Assembly: GCF_000661915.1 (NCBI RefSeq)
Contig: NZ_CP007509.1
Location: 744,001-808,000, forward strand
DNA length: 64,000 nt
Source of the DNA: Stutzerimonas decontaminans
Lineage (GTDB): Bacteria; Pseudomonadota; Gammaproteobacteria; Pseudomonadales; Pseudomonadaceae
Direction: 5' to 3'
This document shows, piece by piece, positions 10,685 through 19,750 of this stretch. How positions within the stretch are numbered: the stretch's first letter is position 1; the number at the start of each line of letters is the position of its first letter. The notes under the pieces are model-generated. The model saw only the letters and a program-made list of their open reading frames with translations. It had not been told where the DNA came from and did not search any database. The position numbers and the translations under genes were made by a program.

Positions 10685-11632
10685 CTACTCCCGAGCAGCC
10701 ACCGAACCGCCCCAGGGGTTGGCTTCCAGGCTGTTGTGCACCGCAGTCGCGGCCTGCGCGGCCTGGCCGATGGCCACACTGATCTGCTTCAGCCCCATGG
10801 TCACGTCGCCGATCGCGTACAGCCCGCGCAGGGAAGTCTGCAGGTGCTCGTCCACGTTCACGCCGCCGCATTCATCGCAATCCAGGCCGAGCTGCATGGC
10901 GAGTTCGGAACGAAAGCGCGCGCCGAGGCTGGGGTAGATGATGTCGAAGTGATGACGTTCGCCGCGACAGGTCAGCAGTTCGATGCCGGTTTCGCAGGGG
11001 TGCAGGGATTCGACGCGGTCGCCAATCACGCGAATGGCGTAATGCTCGGCAAGGGCGATGGCCTGATCGCAGGCGTCCTGCTCGCCATGTACCACGACGG
11101 TGACCCGATCGGTGAAGGTGCGCAGGAATACGGCATGGCTGATGGCGGTCTCCGCTTCGCCATAGACCGCAACATTGTCGCCGTCGACCTCGTAGCCATC
11201 GCAGATCGCGCAGAGACGCACCTTGCCGTCGGCGATGGCGTGCTCGACGTCGGGCATGTCTGGCAACCTGTCCTCGATGCCGGTAGCGAGGATGATCCGC
11301 CGCGTGATGCAGATGCGATCGTCATAGCGCACGCTGAATCCCTCGACATGCGGTTCGATGTGCTCCACTCGACCTTGTTCAAGGCGGGCGCCATAGCCGC
11401 TGGCCTGCTCGCGCAGCCTTGCCAGCAGGTCGTTGCCGGTGATGCCCGGCGGAAAACCGGGGTAGTTGCGCGAGCGCGGTATCCACGATGCCCGGCTCGA
11501 GCCGGCATCCACCACCAGGCAGCTGCGCCGGAAGCGCGCCAGGTACAGCGCCGCGGTCAAGCCGGCGGGTCCGCCGCCGACGATAAGGCAGTCGGTCACG
11601 GTGGTGTGTGGGGTCGCCTGGTAGTCGGTCAT
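10685..11632 (-). CDS. Thioredoxin-reductase-like NAD(P)/FAD oxidoreductase
   Basis: A 315-residue flavoprotein with an N-terminal FAD Rossmann motif ([18 protein letters not shown]), a redox pair in [10 protein letters not shown], and a C-terminal FAD motif [13 protein letters not shown]. Compared with TrxB (CATCDGFF) the motif is altered around the cysteines. Genes of this kind sit apart from the main trxB and their substrate is often unknown, so disulfide reduction is inferred. I used ATG 11632; a TTG five codons longer is possible at 11644. It does not look operonic with the adjacent sdaA gene. Confidence 0.8.
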   Translation of the reverse strand: MTDYQATPHTTVTDCLIVGGGPAGLTAALYLARFRRSCLVVDAGSSRASWIPRSRNYPGFPPGITGNDLLARLREQASGYGARLEQGRVEHIEPHVEGFSVRYDDRICITRRIILATGIEDRLPDMPDVEHAIADGKVRLCAICDGYEVDGDNVAVYGEAETAISHAVFLRTFTDRVTVVVHGEQDACDQAIALAEHYAIRVIGDRVESLHPCETGIELLTCRGERHHFDIIYPSLGARFRSELAMQLGLDCDECGGVNVDEHLQTSLRGLYAIGDVTMGLKQISVAIGQAAQAATAVHNSLEANPWGGSVAARE

Positions 11633-11989
11633 TGCACGGGCCAATCGCGGTTCGATGCCTGTAGAAGCCCGCGGAGAGGATAAAGTTCGCCAGCTGGTGC
11701 TGGATGCAATGTTCGGTTTTGAGAGCTGGTCGGACCTTCAGCCCTTGTGCCAGAGCGGCTGATGGCCAACACTGCGCGGCTTGGTGACCGGGCATATCCA
11801 GTCGGTACTGTTTGGTCACCGCCATTCCAATAAAGATCAGCCTGCGACTTCGTTCGCCGTGCGTTGATCCCTCGCTACAACTCTCAGCAGCGCCTCACCC
11901 GGCGCGGGCTGAACCACATCCAATCGCAAAAACCACTCGACCGGAGCTCACGAGGCGCCGTGCCGAGCTTATTTCCCGTGGGGGTAAAA

Positions 11990-12985
11990 GTGTTCAAGTC
12001 TCTGGTTGTTGCGCCCTGTGCGGCGCTGTTTCTGTTGCTCTCGCCAGTCGTGGCTCTAGCCGCGGAACCCATCGTCATCAAGTTTGCCCACGTGGTCGGT
12101 GACGACACGCCGAAGGGCAAGGGCGCCCTGCTGTTTCAGAAGCTGGTGCGCGAACGTCTGGCCGGTCAGGTAGACGTCGAGGTCTACCCGAACTCGACGC
12201 TGGTAGGTGATGCGGAAGAGATGCAGGCGCTGCTGGACAACAAGGTGCAAATGCTTGCGCCCTCGCTGTCCAAGTTCATCGAGTATTCGCCGAAGCTCGA
12301 AGTATTCGACCTGCCGTTCCTGTTCGATGACGAGGCAGCTGTCGCGCGTTTCCAGAAGCGTGAAACCAGCCGCGAGCTGTTGCGCTCGATGGCTGACCGT
12401 GGCATTTACGGCCTGGCCTACTGGAACAATGGCCTCAAGCAGCTTTCGGCCACTCAGCCGCTGCGCAGCCCGGCCGATGCGGCGGGCCTGGCGTTCCGTA
12501 TCCAGCCATCGCCGGTGCTCGAGGCGCAGTTCGCTGCGCTGGATGCCAAGGCCGTGCGCCTGCCGTTCTCCGAGGTGTCCAAGGCGATGCAGAGTGGCAC
12601 GGTGCAGGGCACCGAAGGACCCTGGTCGAACATCCGCGGGCAGAGCGCCGCCGGCAAGCCGAGCTACGTCACCGAGACCAACCATGGCGTGCTCAATTAC
12701 ATGCTGGTCGCCAACTCCGAGTTCTGGACCAGCATTCCCTTCGCCGTGCGTTCGGAGCTGGAGAACATCGTGCTGGAGGTCACCCAGACGGTGAACGCCG
12801 AGGCGGCTTCGATCAACGAGCGAGAGCGCGAGCAGATACTGGCCAGCGGCAGCGCGACGCTGGTCACCCTGACGGCAGAGCAACGTCAGGCCTGGCGCGC
12901 GAAAATGCAGCCGGTGTGGAAGTCGTTCGAGGCGCAGATCGGCAGCGATATCCTGCGTGCGGCGCTGACCGTCAATCGCCGCTGA
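11990..12985 (+). CDS. TRAP-type C4-dicarboxylate solute-binding protein (DctP family), copy 1
   Basis: A 331-residue periplasmic binding protein. A signal peptide ends near VVALAA, then EPIVIKFAHVVGDDTPKGKGA begins the mature DctP fold. I chose GTG 11990 because GGGGG sits just upstream and the leader aligns with the ATG start of the second copy; the open frame itself extends to 11864. Hallmarks include VEVYPNSTLVGDAEEMQAL and the ligand-arginine region AFRIQPSPVLEAQF. No DctQ or DctM membrane subunit is nearby, so transport would need distant partners. Dicarboxylate specificity is by family only. Confidence 0.88.
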   Translation: MFKSLVVAPCAALFLLLSPVVALAAEPIVIKFAHVVGDDTPKGKGALLFQKLVRERLAGQVDVEVYPNSTLVGDAEEMQALLDNKVQMLAPSLSKFIEYSPKLEVFDLPFLFDDEAAVARFQKRETSRELLRSMADRGIYGLAYWNNGLKQLSATQPLRSPADAAGLAFRIQPSPVLEAQFAALDAKAVRLPFSEVSKAMQSGTVQGTEGPWSNIRGQSAAGKPSYVTETNHGVLNYMLVANSEFWTSIPFAVRSELENIVLEVTQTVNAEAASINEREREQILASGSATLVTLTAEQRQAWRAKMQPVWKSFEAQIGSDILRAALTVNRR

Positions 12986-12991
12986 GGTCGT

Positions 12992-13011
12992 CGGCTCCGG
13001 TTCAGGAGCCG
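12992..13011 (+). terminator. Hairpin after the first dctP copy
   Basis: CGGCTCC and GGAGCCG form a 7-base-pair stem with a six-base loop just after the stop codon. There is no U tract, so it may stabilise the 3' end rather than terminate. The 369-base gap from here to the second copy holds no gene that I can support. Confidence 0.4.
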
Positions 13012-13354
13012 CAACCTGGCTTGTCATCGCCCCGCCATGAGCCTGCGCAGGTTCGCGGCGGCGCGTGTGTATGCCGCCAAGGTATCGAATTGAGAACTAG
13101 TCGCACTTTCTGGCCTTGTGCCATCTGCGGCGTTCACTAAGACTTTCGTATAGCTGCGGACGGCCTTTGCGCCGCATCTGCCGCAGCTCGATTCCAGGAA
13201 AGGTCCACGACGACTGCGGCAAGCGCGTCGAACGGGCCAACCTCAGAAAAAGTTCGTTGGCGCTCCGCGCCAGTCGGGCCTTTCAAACCCATATCGACTA
13301 ACCACTCGGACGGTGCTCACGAGGCGCCTTCGAGCTTTTCCCATTGGGGGTTGG

Positions 13355-14353
13355 ATGTACAAGTCTTGTGTCGCTGCGCTGGTCGCAGCCCTGTATTGGT
13401 TGAGTGTCCCGGCAATGGCCGCCGACGGTGAGCCGATCGTCATCAAGTTCGCCCACGTGGTGGCGGACGATACGCCCAAGGGCAAGGGTGCGTTGCTGTT
13501 CAAGCAACTGGTCGAACAGCGGATGGCCGGCAAGGTTACGGTCGAGGTCTATCCGAACTCGACCCTGGTGGGCGATGCCGAGGAAATGCAGGCGCTGTTC
13601 GACAACAAGGTCCAGCTGCTGGCGCCGTCGATGTCGAAGTTCGCGCCCTATACCAAGAAGCTGCAGGTGTTTGATCTGCCGTTCCTGTTCGATGATGCCG
13701 AGGCGCTACAGCGCTTCCAGAAGCGTGAGGCGGCGCGTCAGCTGCTGCGTTCCATGGCCGATCATGGCGTCTATGGGCTGGCCTACTGGAACAACGGCCT
13801 GAAGCAGCTTTCCGCAACGACCGCGCTGCGCAAGCCGAGCGATGCCAGTGGCCTGGCGTTCCGCATCCAGCCTTCGCCGGTGCTTGAAGCGCAGTTCGCG
13901 GCGGTCGGTGCCAAGTCCGTCGTGCTGCCGTTCGCCAAGGTCTACGAATCGCTCAAGAGTGGCGTGGTTCAGGGCGCGGAGAATCCCTGGTCGAACATTC
14001 TCAGCCAGAACATGCACAGCGTTCAGCCGTACATCACCGAGACCAATCACGGTGTGCTGGACTACATGCTGATCACCAACAACGATTTCTGGTTGAGCAT
14101 GCCCTTCGCGGTACGCTCGGAGCTGGAGGGCATCATTCTCGAGGTGACCCAGGCAGTGAATCGTGAGGCCGCCGCGGTGAACCGGCGCGATCGTGAGCGC
14201 ATTCTTGCCAGCGGCAGCAGCCAGCTGATCACCCTCACGCCGGAAGAGCGCCAGGCCTGGCGTGATCAGATGCTGCCGGTGTGGAAAAGCTACGAAGCGG
14301 AAATCGGCGCCGATCTGATCCGTGCCGCCATGACGGTCAACCGTCGCCGTTGA
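13355..14353 (+). CDS. TRAP-type C4-dicarboxylate solute-binding protein (DctP family), copy 2
   Basis: A 332-residue paralogue of the gene at 11990, with the same mature start EPIVIKFAHVVADDTPKGKG and near-identical blocks such as LKQLSATTALRKPSDASGLAFR interrupted by substitutions elsewhere. The signal peptide ends at VPAMAA. GGGGG precedes ATG 13355, and about 50 bases of leader resemble the leader of copy 1. The whole unit therefore duplicated in tandem and then diverged. The C-terminus overlaps the converging DUF488 gene by 17 bases. Confidence 0.9.
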   Translation: MYKSCVAALVAALYWLSVPAMAADGEPIVIKFAHVVADDTPKGKGALLFKQLVEQRMAGKVTVEVYPNSTLVGDAEEMQALFDNKVQLLAPSMSKFAPYTKKLQVFDLPFLFDDAEALQRFQKREAARQLLRSMADHGVYGLAYWNNGLKQLSATTALRKPSDASGLAFRIQPSPVLEAQFAAVGAKSVVLPFAKVYESLKSGVVQGAENPWSNILSQNMHSVQPYITETNHGVLDYMLITNNDFWLSMPFAVRSELEGIILEVTQAVNREAAAVNRRDRERILASGSSQLITLTPEERQAWRDQMLPVWKSYEAEIGADLIRAAMTVNRRR

Positions 14354-14756
14354 TCCTTCTGCCCAACTCGCCAGCCAGGCAGGCCGGCGAGCTGGGGAGT
14401 TCCAATCGCTCGATTTCCTCCTCCAGCCATTCGGCCAGCACTCGAGCATTGTTCTGACGCTCGTCCTGCGCGGCGTAGATCAGTGTCAGCGTGCCGCCCC
14501 CGGCCACCTCCAGTAGCGCCCACCAGTGTTCGGGGTGGGCGGCCAGTTCGTGCCGATAGCGCTGGCGAAATTCCGGGTAGCTGATCGCGCCGCCCTTGAA
14601 TGCCTTGCGCAGGGCTGTGGAGGGCGCCAGGTCCGGCAACCATGTCTGCAGCGCCAGGCTGTCCTTGCGGCAACCTCTTGGCCACAGGCGGTCGACCAGT
14701 ATCCGCTGGCCGTCCGCCGGCATTGCCGGTTCGTACGCGCGTTTGCACTGAATCAT
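14337..14756 (-). CDS. DUF488 (YeaO-like) protein
   Basis: A 139-residue cytoplasmic protein of the DUF488/COG3189 family, with the motifs RILVDRLWPRG and TLIYAAQDERQNNA. The biochemical function is not established. GGAGGT precedes the ATG. It converges on, and overlaps, the end of the second dctP gene. It is a solitary gene with no functional hint from its neighbours. Confidence 0.85.
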   Translation of the reverse strand: MIQCKRAYEPAMPADGQRILVDRLWPRGCRKDSLALQTWLPDLAPSTALRKAFKGGAISYPEFRQRYRHELAAHPEHWWALLEVAGGGTLTLIYAAQDERQNNARVLAEWLEEEIERLELPSSPACLAGELGRRINGDG

Positions 14757-14965
14757 CCATACCTCCGCAGACCTGCGCTGAAGTCTAGGTACAAAATACT
14801 GATGTGTCAGGGTAAAAATAACTTTTGCATGGGTATAAATTACTATCAGTCATGTGGTTATATTAACCCTTGTTGATTTATCTAGTTGATTTTATTGGCT
14901 TAAATATCAGGCACGCTTCGTGAAAAGGAGAGTGGGTGCAACTCATTACTCGATAGGGGCGTGAC

Positions 14966-15319
14966 ATGAAAAAAGCAACGGTTCTGATGGCGGCAGCAGC
15001 GATTCTGGCAAGTGGTCTGGCCAGCGCAGATGAAGTTCTCGAAGTGCACGAGGATCGCGCGGTCGGCGGCGGTTTCGGCGGACTCAGCGGCTTCATGCTT
15101 GGTGCCGCGGCGGGCGGTCCGGTCGGCGCGCTGGTTGGCGGCGGCATCGGCTATCTGGTCGGGCAGGGCGCCCACCAGGCTGTCGGGCTCGAGCAGACGC
15201 TGTATGTGGTCAAGCGCGAGGATGGCAGCGTCGCGCGCATTCGTACGTCCGATGACCGCTTTCTGCAGGGGCAGCACATCGAGCGTGACGGCCCGCAGAT
15301 CACCGCGGCGGCGAAATGA
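14966..15319 (+). CDS. Small exported glycine-zipper protein
   Basis: A 117-residue protein with a signal peptide ending ILASGLASA, then a glycine-rich segment from GGGFGGLSGFMLGAAAGG to GGGIGYLVGQGAH (residues about 36-72) typical of glycine-zipper two-helix membrane modules. The C-terminal 45 residues are polar. There is no lipobox cysteine, so it is probably periplasmic or outer-membrane associated rather than a lipoprotein. It is preceded by about 120 unusually AT-rich bases. Function unknown. Confidence 0.75.
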   Translation: MKKATVLMAAAAILASGLASADEVLEVHEDRAVGGGFGGLSGFMLGAAAGGPVGALVGGGIGYLVGQGAHQAVGLEQTLYVVKREDGSVARIRTSDDRFLQGQHIERDGPQITAAAK

Positions 15320-15389
15320 CGGCGCGCAGGTAGTCCCGCAGCGGGTTGTTGGGGGATGATCGCGGCTGATTGTCACTGAGGAGGCGCTG

Positions 15390-15830
15390 ATGAGTTATTC
15401 CGTTCTGCACGTGGTGCATCTGCTGGCCGCGATCTTCTTCATCGGTACGCTGTTCTTCGAGGTGATGATCCTCGGCCGCATCCGCCAGCAGATCGGCGAG
15501 CAGACCATGCCGCTGGTGGAGCGCGCCGTCGGCGCCCGTTCGCGGGTGGTGCTGCACTGGGTGGTGCTGTTCGTCTATGGGGCGGGTATCGGCCTCGGCT
15601 GGTATCACCGGCAGGCATTGGCCGATCCGTTTGCGAGCAGCTTCGCCACTCAGCTGACGCTGAAGATTGTTCTGGCGATCGGCGTGTTCTTCACCTTCGG
15701 CCTGGTGGCGATCCTGCTGCGCAAGGGGCATATGACGCCGGCGCGCTACCGTGCCCTACACTGGGCGATCTTGCTGCAGATGATCGGCATCGTGCTGCTG
15801 GCCAAGGGCATGTTCTACCTGCACTGGTGA
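15390..15830 (+). CDS. Four-helix integral membrane protein (CopD-like)
   Basis: A 146-residue protein with four predicted membrane helices and histidines near the first and last helix (HVVHLLAAIFF; LHWAILLQ; FYLHW). This pattern resembles the small CopD-like or heme/copper-associated membrane family. The similarity is by topology and motif only, so the copper link is uncertain. GAGGAGG lies seven bases before the ATG. It follows the glycine-zipper gene by 70 bases on the same strand and could be cotranscribed. Confidence 0.65.
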   Translation: MSYSVLHVVHLLAAIFFIGTLFFEVMILGRIRQQIGEQTMPLVERAVGARSRVVLHWVVLFVYGAGIGLGWYHRQALADPFASSFATQLTLKIVLAIGVFFTFGLVAILLRKGHMTPARYRALHWAILLQMIGIVLLAKGMFYLHW

Positions 15831-15993
15831 CGCGCGCATACCAGCTTTGTCAGTCGCAGTCATGACCAAGGTCAATTCGGCTGGCGCTTCGTTTCGTGCT
15901 TATCGGGCCTGATTCAGTCACCGCAGCCTCGTTGCTTTAGCGGCAGCGGGGTCTATGGTGGCTGCATCGTTTCCGATCAGTAGAGGTTGCCCC

Positions 15994-17244
15994 ATGGATT
16001 TCGCCTATAGCCCACGCGTCGAGGCGCTGCGCCTGCAACTGCGCAACTTCATGGACGAGCACATCGTGCCGCGCATCGGCGCCTGGCATGCGGAGGTCGC
16101 CGCTGGCCAATATCCGGTGTCGTTCATGGACGACCTCAAGGCGCTGGCGCGATCCGAAGGGCTGTGGAACCTGTTCCTGCCTTCGCTCGGCGAAGACGAG
16201 CCGGGCATGGGCCTGAGTAATCTCGAATACGCGCCGCTGGCGGAGATCATGGGCCGCGTGCACTGGGCCTCCGAAGTGTTCAACTGCAACGCACCGGACA
16301 CCGGCAACATGGAGCTGCTGCACATGTTCGCCACCCCCGAGCAGCGCCAGCGCTGGCTCGCACCGCTGCTCGAAGGCGAGATCCGCTCGGCCTTCGCCAT
16401 GACCGAACCGGACGTGCCGTCCTCCGACGCCACCAACATCCAGACGCTGATTCGCCGCGATGGCGACGACTACGTGATCAACGGGCGCAAGTGGTTCATC
16501 ACCAACGCCTCGCACCCCAACTGCAAGCTCCTGATCGTCATGGGCAAGACCGACCCGGATGCCGAGACCCATCAGCAGCAGAGCATGATCCTGGTGCCGT
16601 TCGACACGCCCGGTGTCGAGCTGGTGCGCAACATCCCGGTGATGAACCACATCGCCCCCGAAGGCCACAGCGAATTGCTGCTGCGCAATGTGCGGGTACC
16701 GGCGAGCAACCTGCTCGGCAAAGAGGGCGACGGCTTCATGATGGCCCAGGCGCGGCTTGGACCTGGGCGTATCCACCACTGCATGCGTTCGATCGGCATG
16801 GCCGAGCTGGCGCTGGAGCTGATGGTCGAGCGCTGCCAGGAGCGCAAGGCGTTCGGCCGGTACCTGCAGCAGTATTCCAATGTCGCCGACTGGATCGCCG
16901 AATCGCGCATCGAGATCGAGCAGGCGCGACTGCTGGTGCTCAAGACCGCCTGGATGATCGACGAGGTCGGTGCCAAGGCGGCGCGCAAGGAGATCTCCAT
17001 GATCAAGGCGCTGGTGCCACGCATGCACATCAACGTGGTGGACCGCGCCATCCAGGTCTACGGTGCGATGGGGCTGACACCGGATACGCCGCTGGCTGAC
17101 ATGTGGACCGGCGGCCGCGCGCTGCGCTTCGCCGATGGTCCGGACCAGGTGCATTTGCGCAGCATCGCGAAGATGGAAATCAAGGCCAGTGAAGCCACGC
17201 GCGGTGCCACCGCGGCTTATCTCACCCCGCCCGGACGCCACTGA
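15994..17244 (+). CDS. Acyl-CoA dehydrogenase
   Basis: A 416-residue FAD enzyme of the acyl-CoA dehydrogenase family. Visible signatures are AFAMTEPDVPSSDATNI for the FAD-binding loop, WFITNASHPNCK, and QVYGAMGLTPDTPLADMW near the C-terminus. The length and the EMGRVHWASEVFNC region resemble the plant/animal ACAD10/11-like branch that acts on long or modified acyl-CoAs; this is an inference. ATG 15994 is preceded by AGAGG. It stands alone before the nos cluster and has its own terminator. Confidence 0.9.
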   Translation: MDFAYSPRVEALRLQLRNFMDEHIVPRIGAWHAEVAAGQYPVSFMDDLKALARSEGLWNLFLPSLGEDEPGMGLSNLEYAPLAEIMGRVHWASEVFNCNAPDTGNMELLHMFATPEQRQRWLAPLLEGEIRSAFAMTEPDVPSSDATNIQTLIRRDGDDYVINGRKWFITNASHPNCKLLIVMGKTDPDAETHQQQSMILVPFDTPGVELVRNIPVMNHIAPEGHSELLLRNVRVPASNLLGKEGDGFMMAQARLGPGRIHHCMRSIGMAELALELMVERCQERKAFGRYLQQYSNVADWIAESRIEIEQARLLVLKTAWMIDEVGAKAARKEISMIKALVPRMHINVVDRAIQVYGAMGLTPDTPLADMWTGGRALRFADGPDQVHLRSIAKMEIKASEATRGATAAYLTPPGRH

Positions 17245-17259
17245 TAGTCGACTGTTGCC

Positions 17260-17293
17260 AGCCGCGCGACGCCTGCGTTGCGCGGCTTTTCTC
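17260..17293 (+). terminator. Rho-independent terminator of the acyl-CoA dehydrogenase gene
   Basis: AGCCGCGC (17260-17267) and GCGCGGCT (17280-17287) form an 8-base-pair stem followed by TTTCTCT, just after the stop codon. It isolates this gene from the nos operon. Confidence 0.75.
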
Positions 17294-17429
17294 TGCTCCT
17301 GCGCGCTCCATTTTGGTGCGCAAGCTTGCGTCCCCCTGCTGCTGACCTAGGCTGGTCATAACAACGTCTTTGTTCATGGTCATGGTGTTCATTGACATGG
17401 GACAACGAAAACGGCCGCCGGGGGAGTCC

Positions 17430-17443
17430 TTGATTGCAATCAA
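17430..17443. promoter_or_regulatory. FNR/DNR box upstream of nosR
   Basis: TTGATTGCAATCAA is a perfect TTGAT-N4-ATCAA dyad, 63 bases before the nosR start. It should bind an FNR-family activator (DnrD or FnrA) under low oxygen or NO. Confidence 0.88.
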
Positions 17444-17505
17444 GGGGAGGCATGTAGGCGCTCACCTACCATCCGCTTACGCCAACTGTACAAGCAGGTA
17501 ACTCG

Positions 17506-19683
17506 ATGGCTTCCCGTGAAATCTGGCCGCTGGCCGGTACGTTCAGTACCTGGGCCAAGGGCTTTGTCATTCTGCTGATCCTGAGCGTCTGCACATTACC
17601 GCTGCAGGCCAAGGAATACGAAGTCGAGCGACAGCGCATCGAGCAGTTCTTCCCCGGTGCGAGCATTTCCGAGCCTGATGGCGACTATCAGGTTCGTACG
17701 CTGCGCAAGGGCGACGAGGTCGTCGGCTACGCCTTCCAGAGCATCAACGTCACCAAGATTCCGGCCTATTCCGGCAAGCCGATCAACATGCAGGTACTGC
17801 TCGATCCGCAGGGCGTGATCCGCGACGCCTATGTGCTGGAGCACCACGAGCCGATCCTGCTGATCGGTATTCCCGAGCAGAAACTCCACGATTTCAACGC
17901 CAAGTACGAGGGCATCAAGGCTGATCAGCGCGTGGTCGTCGGCCGTTCCAGCGACAGCAACGCGGTGACCATCGATGCGGTGACCGGCGCTACCGTGACG
18001 GTGATGGTGGTCAACGAGGTGGTGATGCGCGCCGCGCATGAGGTGGCGGTTTCGTTGGGGTTGATCGAGGCGGGTAACACTGCGCGTCCAAAGCCTGCCA
18101 CGGTTCGCCATGACGTTTTCCAGCCGGCTGACTGGACCGAGTTGACCGGTAGTGGCGCGATTCGCCGGCTGCATCTGACCCGCGGGCAGATCGACGAAGC
18201 CTTCAAGGGGACCGAGGCCGAAGGTATCGACGAAGCTTCCCCGGAAACCGCCAACGACACCTTCATCGATCTCTTCGTAACAGAACTGAACCCGCCAACC
18301 ATCGGCCGCAACCTGCTGGGCGAAAACCAGTACCGCTTCCTGATGGAAGAGCTCAAGCCCGGCGAGCATGCCATCGCCGTGCTGGGCAGCGGTGAGTATT
18401 CATTCAAGGGGTCGGGCTACGTGCGCGGTGGCATCTTCGATCGGGTGCAGCTGCGCCAGTTCGGCGACATCATCAGTTTCCGCGATCTCGACTTCCAGCG
18501 ACTCAACGATATCTACATCGACGGCGCACCGCGCTTCAGCGAGATGGCGATCTTCATCGTCCGTGAGGCGGCGCGCTTCGATCCGGGTTCGCCCTGGGTA
18601 CTGGAGCTGCTGGTGCGCCGGCAGATCGGGCCGGTCAGCGGCATGTTCACCAGCTTCGAGCTGCCTTACCAGATGCTCGACGACTACATCGAACGGCCGC
18701 AGCCCACCGCCGAGGAGCTGGCAGCGATCGAGGAAGCCAACCGGCCGATGTGGGTCAACATCTGGTACCAGAAGACCTTTCAGATCGGCGTCATTCTCGC
18801 GGCTCTCGGCCTGCTGACGGTCATCCTGTTCCTGCAGGACAAGTTCACCCAGAAGCCGCAGTTCCTGCACTGGCTGCGCCGCGGCTACCTGGTGTTCACC
18901 GTGGTGTTCATCGGTTGGTACGCGCTCGGGCAGCTGTCGGTCGTCAACGTGCTGACCTTCGTCCATGCGCTGTTCCAGGACTTCCGCTGGGAGCTGTTCC
19001 TCTCCGATCCGGTGATTTTCATCATCTGGACCTTCACCGCCGCCAGCATCCTGCTCTGGGGCCGCGGCGTCTTCTGCGGCTGGCTGTGCCCGTTCGGTGC
19101 GCTGCAGGAGCTGATCAACGAGGCCGCACGCAAGCTGAAAGTTCCGCAGTACGAGCTGCCCTTCGCCGTGCACGAGCGGCTCTGGGCGATCAAGTACATC
19201 GTCCTGCTGGTGCTGTTCGGCATCTCCCTCGAGTCGATGATGATGGCCGAGAAGGCCGCCGAGGTTGAGCCGTTCAAGACCGCCATCACCCTCAAGTTCG
19301 ACCGCCAGTGGTGGTTCGTCGCCTATGCGGTGTTCCTGCTGGTAATCAACATCTTCACCCGCAAGGTGTACTGCCGCTACGTCTGCCCGCTGGGTGCGGC
19401 GCTGTCGATCAGCAGCAAGGTCCGGCTGTTCGACTGGCTCAAGCGCCGCCCGGAATGCGGCAGCCCCTGCCAGCTATGCGCCAAGGAATGCGAGATCCAG
19501 GCCATCCACCCGGATGGGCACATCAACCACAACGAGTGCCATTACTGCCTGGACTGCCAGATGACTTATCACAACGAAAACAAGTGCCCGCCGCTGATCC
19601 TGAAGAACAAGCGCGCCAAGCGCGGCAAGAAGGCACCGGCCGACCCGTCGCTGATTCCCGTAGTGCAAGTAGTGGAACCCTGA
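17506..19683 (+). CDS. nosR: Nitrous oxide reductase regulator/electron donor NosR
   Basis: A 725-residue polytopic membrane protein required for nosZ expression and N2O reduction. It has a signal/anchor at the N-terminus, a periplasmic FMN-binding domain with the threonine in DAVTGATVTV, about five membrane helices from residue 420 on, NapH-like CxxxCP motifs (CGWLCPFGALQE and CRYVCPLGAALS), and two ferredoxin-type clusters in CGSPCQLCAKEC and CHYCLDCQ. Length matches P. stutzeri NosR. It is the first gene of the nos cluster and is controlled by the DNR box at 17430. Confidence 0.97.
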   Translation: MASREIWPLAGTFSTWAKGFVILLILSVCTLPLQAKEYEVERQRIEQFFPGASISEPDGDYQVRTLRKGDEVVGYAFQSINVTKIPAYSGKPINMQVLLDPQGVIRDAYVLEHHEPILLIGIPEQKLHDFNAKYEGIKADQRVVVGRSSDSNAVTIDAVTGATVTVMVVNEVVMRAAHEVAVSLGLIEAGNTARPKPATVRHDVFQPADWTELTGSGAIRRLHLTRGQIDEAFKGTEAEGIDEASPETANDTFIDLFVTELNPPTIGRNLLGENQYRFLMEELKPGEHAIAVLGSGEYSFKGSGYVRGGIFDRVQLRQFGDIISFRDLDFQRLNDIYIDGAPRFSEMAIFIVREAARFDPGSPWVLELLVRRQIGPVSGMFTSFELPYQMLDDYIERPQPTAEELAAIEEANRPMWVNIWYQKTFQIGVILAALGLLTVILFLQDKFTQKPQFLHWLRRGYLVFTVVFIGWYALGQLSVVNVLTFVHALFQDFRWELFLSDPVIFIIWTFTAASILLWGRGVFCGWLCPFGALQELINEAARKLKVPQYELPFAVHERLWAIKYIVLLVLFGISLESMMMAEKAAEVEPFKTAITLKFDRQWWFVAYAVFLLVINIFTRKVYCRYVCPLGAALSISSKVRLFDWLKRRPECGSPCQLCAKECEIQAIHPDGHINHNECHYCLDCQMTYHNENKCPPLILKNKRAKRGKKAPADPSLIPVVQVVEP

Positions 19684-19750
19684 GTCATCGCCGCAGGCGA
19701 CGTGCTCGATCGATGTGTTTGAAGCAGATGTCCCAAAGGAGCGAAACCCC

